Source: Prostheceraeus crozeri (Eukaryota > Platyhelminthes > Polycladida > Euryleptidae). Taken from it: a stretch of 64,000 bases of DNA. Below, piece after piece: positions 59,881-64,000 of this stretch. The notes below the pieces were generated by a model, which searched no databases, was not told the origin of the DNA, and worked only from the letters and a program-made list of their open reading frames with translations. Location of the stretch: NCBI GenBank assembly GCA_907163375.1, contig CAJQUW010006370.1:1-64000 (forward strand), given 5' to 3'. The position numbers and the translations under genes were made by a program. How positions within the stretch are numbered: the stretch's first letter is position 1; the number at the start of each line of letters is the position of its first letter.

Positions 59881-60945
59881 TTTCTTGACAGAAGCTCAAA
59901 GTAAGTATATAAGTGAAGTATGCAATCAAAGCATGATTTGTGGGGACATCTATGATATTACTTTTTCGCCAGCTCTTATAAGCAGTTTTATTTGATATCT
60001 CAATTGATAACAGAAGACCATTGAATTATTAAATGGAAGGGACTGAATAGCTATGTCAAAACTATGAATCAGCGAAAAATCACATAGTTATCCGCAGACG
60101 TTTGGAAGACAAAAACATAGATGAAGTTCCATTTCTATGGTTAGAATGTCAGAGTTGATTGCACACTTAACATATTTAAACACTTTGCAGAAGCTGGACA
60201 GTTATCATGGCAACGTAAAGCAGCTCATTGTAGAACTTGAATAGTCCCTGTTGTCAATTTTATACTTTATTGACGATAATTTCATGTTTTTACAATTAGA
60301 TCATATTATCTTATACATCTTGATTTTGTTTCAATTTTTTCATGGGCAATAGAATTCATAACATTCAAAATATGAAAATTTGAAAAGAAAGTTCCTTTTA
60401 ACAGAAATATATTCCAGAAAATTACAGCATGCTCCCAATCATTCTAAGGTATCAGAATTTCACGATATTTTCCAAATATACATTTTATTCGTATTATTAC
60501 ATCCAAACTATCCTAAGCTTTCACAGACTTCAGATATATGAAAAGTTTGCACATTGTTTGAGCAGAAGGATCCGGCATTGCCAGATATATTTCCTATCTA
60601 GGTGAGATATGAAGTGTATAATACCTTTATTAATAAATTTTAAATTTTAATAATAAGTAATAACTATACCATGGATATTGGTGTGAGGTATGGAGATTTA
60701 TTCTTATTGTTTCTAAACACGAGTATTTTACAGAAATCACGAGTTTTGGCGATAATCACTGCTACAAAATGATATGGAAGTGGCTACTTTTCGAGGGCGA
60801 CTATTATTCGAAGAAATACGGTAAATGGTTTCTTCTTACAAAGGCTTAAATACAGCATATAGGCCCAGATGTTTTCCGTGTTAGCAGAGATATTCAGTAG
60901 GAAGTCGGTTAACTTACCATAAGGTTCATCTTCATGGTCATCCTT
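59881..60945. other. Harbinger 1 interior between its two genes
   Basis: AT-rich and without coding potential. It is the convergent space between the transposase (plus) and the MADF gene (minus), where both transcripts should end. Confidence 0.5.
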
Positions 60946-61473
60946 TTATGTCACTTCGGGGGCATTTTCAATGTACTTCAGAATCGCCTGGTCAACAAGC
61001 GAATTAAGGCATTTTTTCTTTTTTCGCTGTTGCTGACTCTGAGGATACATGCTGGTGGTCTCCCCGAGATCCTCACTAACCACACTGCTCCCACCTTGTG
61101 ATTGTGGCAATTCAATATCGTCAGTTTCCTGAGAGTTCCCTTCAGAAGAAGTTTCGACGTTTGATAAATTCTTCTTCCTCTCGGCGCTGTCGTCGAGAAA
61201 TGTCATCATTTCGTAATATGGCCATGTTATTGGTCTAACACCTTCGGTACCGTTGCCAGATTTAAACAGTTTATTCTGCTTGGTCTTTATTTGACGTCTA
61301 GTGTCTCGTAAGCCATTCCATTTTTTCTTTATGTCGTCCACGTGAAGGCCAACTGCGTCAGCAATGGTTTTCCATCTTCGATTTTTCAAGATAAGGTTAT
61401 GGTAGTCTTTCGATTTTAAATTCCAAAAGTGTTCATGAGATTGCATCAAGGTGATTATTTCTTCGGAAGTCAT
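60946..61473 (-). CDS. MADF-domain protein of Harbinger 1, uninterrupted
   Basis: 175 residues from a methionine at 61473: MTSEEIITLMQSHEHFWNLK, then YHNLILKNRRWKTIADAVGL, DDIKKKWNGLRDTRRQIKTK and WPYYEMMTFLDDS. This is the MADF (Myb/SANT-like in Adf-1) domain, a three-helix DNA-binding fold with the W-containing helices. A low-complexity region, a basic KKKKC stretch and a BESS-like end (LNSLVDQAILKYIENAP) follow. In Harbinger elements this second protein binds the transposon's ends and escorts the transposase. It is the only Harbinger 1 gene left open. The longer frame upstream has no domain match. Confidence 0.75.
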   Translation of the reverse strand: MTSEEIITLMQSHEHFWNLKSKDYHNLILKNRRWKTIADAVGLHVDDIKKKWNGLRDTRRQIKTKQNKLFKSGNGTEGVRPITWPYYEMMTFLDDSAERKKNLSNVETSSEGNSQETDDIELPQSQGGSSVVSEDLGETTSMYPQSQQQRKKKKCLNSLVDQAILKYIENAPEVT

Positions 61474-61687
61474 GATCACAGAACAACAGGCACTTACGTC
61501 TCTGTGGAATATTCTGTGGCAAGTAGACTGGGTTTCTACTTGCCTACCGAGAAGGCAAATCATCGTCAACAGAGATGACGAATAACTGACAACTCTATAG
61601 CTACGTGACCTACTTTGCCACCGAGTCTCCATAGTTACTCGTAAAACTCTGCAGTTGCGTACAGAGTGAAGTCTAAACACACATTTA

Positions 61688-62799
61688 AGAAGTGTTAAGT
61701 TACAACCCGCGTCCCCAATTCCCCTAAACAAACAAAGACCACAGTCATCCCGCTTCTATTGCATTGCCTAAAACTTCTCCCAGAATCCGGCGTTATTATC
61801 TTGCACTGACGTAGGATGTCCATATCAATCTCTGTAGTTGTCAGCTGTTTCTGTCATCAAATAATTGGGATTTGGGCTATTTCACTTGGATTATTCAAAT
61901 CGATGATTTCAGCAATAGCAGCGGTGTTACAGTACTCGCTCTCCTACTGCTTCAACTTCCTACCGGAAAATCTAAATTTGGTTACATATTCTGATCGGAG
62001 ACTTTAACCATGCTCCTTGTACCCTATTATATTTTCCTAGTCTCTTTCATTTTCCTATTGGCTATGTTCCATATTGGATGTGCACCGGCTTATTGCAGAT
62101 TGAAACACGATCACATCTCAACGACCGATAATTGATTATCAGGATAAAAGGCAGGAATAAAAGACCTCATCGGTTTAGGCCTTTGGTCAAGGCTACCTAC
62201 CGAAATCTGACCCGATTAGGTCTTCTACAAACATAGCAAGTTCCGTCTTGTTGCTAATTGTTATACACGCACGCGTGAGTTACTCGATTGTGATACTGTA
62301 TACTTGTTGCACGATTGTGATGCTCACATGAGTTTAGGAGTTAATATTAATGAATATCAACACCAATGAGAAATTTGATTTTGATTTTCTGTTCCGAAAG
62401 AACAGCGCAACTTACATTAAGTGCCTTCTCTCTATGAAATGATCCCAAATACCAATGAAGACACGCAATAGTTGATGCCAAGATTACTATGGTATCCAAA
62501 TTTCAATCATTAGCTTCTATAATCGAAAGTTGTGTAGATCAAATGCCTTAAGAAACCACTATTATGAGGCATTCTAAAAAGAAGCAAATAACATGTTTTA
62601 CTGAACTGAGCCCTAATTGCATTTATATACATACATTTCCGCAATGAGATTCACGGAACTATTCGATAGTGTCCATATTTTCACGACCTATGTATAGGGT
62701 GTTTCCGTTGATCTGGCCGATTTGGCCGATATCTTTTGAGCATTGACCAGCTTTACTTGCAAATTTAAGTTTTTCTACGTAAAGAAGACGTTTAAATGC
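61688..62799. other. Non-genic sequence
   Basis: No gene, RNA or repeat I can support. Confidence 0.5.
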
Positions 62800-63650
62800 T
62801 TAAGGACTTAAATGCTTGTAAATGGTGTAGTCACCCCGACGATAGGCGCTACAGCGCTGGTTTATCAATTCTTTGATAAGCGGACTTATGTAAGGCTTGT
62901 CTCTTGAAGTCATTACGACGGTGCTGACAGTAATGGTCTGATCAAAGCAGAATCTTACAGCATCATGAAAATTGAAGCACTTTTCGTCGACTGTCAAACA
63001 GTGATCATATAGAAATGAAAAATCAATGGCCTGCAAGATGCTATTAAATTGCTTGCAAGTTCGATTCACGTAAATCGTAAACTGGTCGAATTGTTTTGCT
63101 TTGGATTGATGTATTCGAATGCAACTTAGGAGCACTTGTAATCGCTCTGTGATCAGACGTAGATGCCCACATCAGCGGCATAGAGGTTTTCTAAACATGA
63201 TGATGCCAGCACATGGTCAAGAGTTGCATTTTTCCTGGTGGGAGATTTAACCTGATCAATCAAATCAAATGCGTTCATGAGATAGGCTGTGTTCAAACGA
63301 TTGAAGTCACCAGTTAAAATGATTTCAAAATTGGGAGGCAAAGTCAAGAAATCATCCAAGTTATCAGCGAGAAAAGATAGCACTTCAGATGAATATTTTA
63401 TGGATGTCGAAGGTGGAATATAAATGCACATGAAAAGTAACTTGAGACTTTGAAGAGATTACCACACACTGTTAGTAGCAAATGACAGTCCGTTGGGGTA
63501 AATGCGCACTGGGTCAATAGTAAATTTTGTCCATACTGCTACACCACTGCCAACATGACCATCATTGCGATCATCCCTAAATATTTGATTATGGAATAAA
63601 AAATGATTGCAAACAGTTGGTCCCCATTCAAATGTAATGCACATTATCTA
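62800..63650 (-). mobile_element. LINE fragment with APE-type endonuclease, minus strand
   Basis: Three consecutive minus frames read as one LINE ORF2 start. 63459-63644: DDRNDGHVGSGVAVWTKFTI, the RND-GH-G-G-V block of the APE endonuclease. 63153-63431: IYIPPSTSI, then NFEIILTGDFNRLNTAYLMN (GDFN motif), and ATLDHVLAS (D-H catalytic region). 62800-63135: the linker region after the endonuclease, KPYISPLIKELINQRCSAYR. The frames differ, so at least two breaks have occurred, and the reverse transcriptase is lost at about 62.79 kb. CR1/Jockey-like group. Confidence 0.7.
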
Positions 63651-64000
63651 AAGTAATTTCAAAATCAATTTATTAGAAATGTTATCAGCAAATATTCAAA
63701 TTTACATTTTGAAGTTGTTGATACACACGCGCACATGTAAAGGACTTTTTTAGAGTGTAGTACAATCGCGAATTGTAGACATACAAGTTCTTCGTGGTTG
63801 TCACTCGGGAATCCACATCAGATTATTCATTTGCTAAATGAATTGCAGACGAATGAATGCATGAAACAGTCTTGATATGATGCATTCAAACTTGTGCTTG
63901 ATTTTATAACAAGAATATAACTTGCTTCCCATTTTGTAAAAATTGTTCATTTGTGAAAAGTTTATGTGTTGCGAGACCTGAGGTATAGAAAGGGCAAAAT
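63651..64000. other. Non-genic sequence
   Basis: Nothing recognised in the last 350 bases. Confidence 0.5.

Larger units (their letters stand above)
56148..61684 (+). mobile_element. Harbinger transposon 1, 5.5 kb, with two nested insertions
   Basis: The left end AGGTGGGCTTAGAGTTAACT and the right-end complement ATGTGTGTTTAGACTTCACT match at most positions, and the match continues inwards with CTCTG and ACTCGG blocks. Both ends are flanked by TTA (56145-56147 and 61685-61687), the standard Harbinger target site. It encodes a transposase on the plus strand and a MADF protein on the minus strand. A mariner sits at 56640-57972 and a Tc1 at 58365-59497 inside the transposase. Confidence 0.8.

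Overview
This window is animal nuclear DNA, AT-rich and gene-poor, with the repeat load of a marine invertebrate genome. The sequence does not identify the species. I found no complete host gene; the only host candidate is one short signal-peptide-like first exon near 42.15 kb. Almost everything else that can be named is mobile DNA.

1-9.5 kb: non-genic sequence with a Penelope-like fragment in inverted-repeat arms (2.3-2.7 kb), several foldback repeats, a small transposase remnant (6.9-7.2 kb) and a decayed hAT-type transposase (8.0-9.5 kb).

9,512-33,749: one Polinton/Maverick element of about 24.2 kb that looks whole. It has near-identical terminal inverted repeats (TIRs) of about 940 bp. 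It carries protein-primed DNA polymerase B, retroviral-type integrase with a chromodomain, packaging ATPase, adenain-type protease, double-jelly-roll major capsid protein, basic virion proteins and many accessory genes. Near-identity of the ends suggests a recent insertion or recent homogenisation. Three things stand out. (a) Three copies of an HDV-like self-cleaving ribozyme lie on the minus strand, each just 3' of a minus-strand gene, in the right arm (28.3-29.5 kb). (b) A TATA-binding-protein (TBP)-like protein is encoded at 18.5-19.0 kb, beside a pair of paralogous proteins that resemble PC4-type transcription coactivators; one of the pair is overprinted on the TBP-like frame. (c) Clear TATA boxes stand in front of the left-end gene, PolB and the ribozyme-linked genes, and the left-end gene and PolB share a leader followed by an exon that is only the start codon. 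I infer that the element brings its own promoter recognition and its own way of making RNA 3' ends.

33.75-42 kb: LINE sequences. Two nearly identical LINE 3' ends with GA-rich tails lie in tandem, a reverse-transcriptase fragment lies on the minus strand (38.6-40.2 kb) with an IS630-type transposase beside it, and further diverged 3' ends and a long GA microsatellite follow. The Polinton's right end abuts a LINE 3' UTR, while its left end abuts the hAT remnant, and no target-site duplication joins them.

42-48 kb: the signal-peptide exon, a Penelope-like element with a 1.2-kb hAT-like insert, a CR1/L2-type LINE tail, and an IS630-type transposase split by a 420-bp element with 8-bp target duplications.

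48.3-61.7 kb: a nest of DNA transposons. There is an intact mariner with DD41D spacing, a Harbinger split by a Sola-like element with 4-bp duplications, and a second Harbinger (5.5 kb, with TTA duplications and its MADF-domain companion gene) that contains both a mariner and a Tc1. 62.8-63.65 kb holds an APE-endonuclease LINE fragment; the last 350 bp show nothing.
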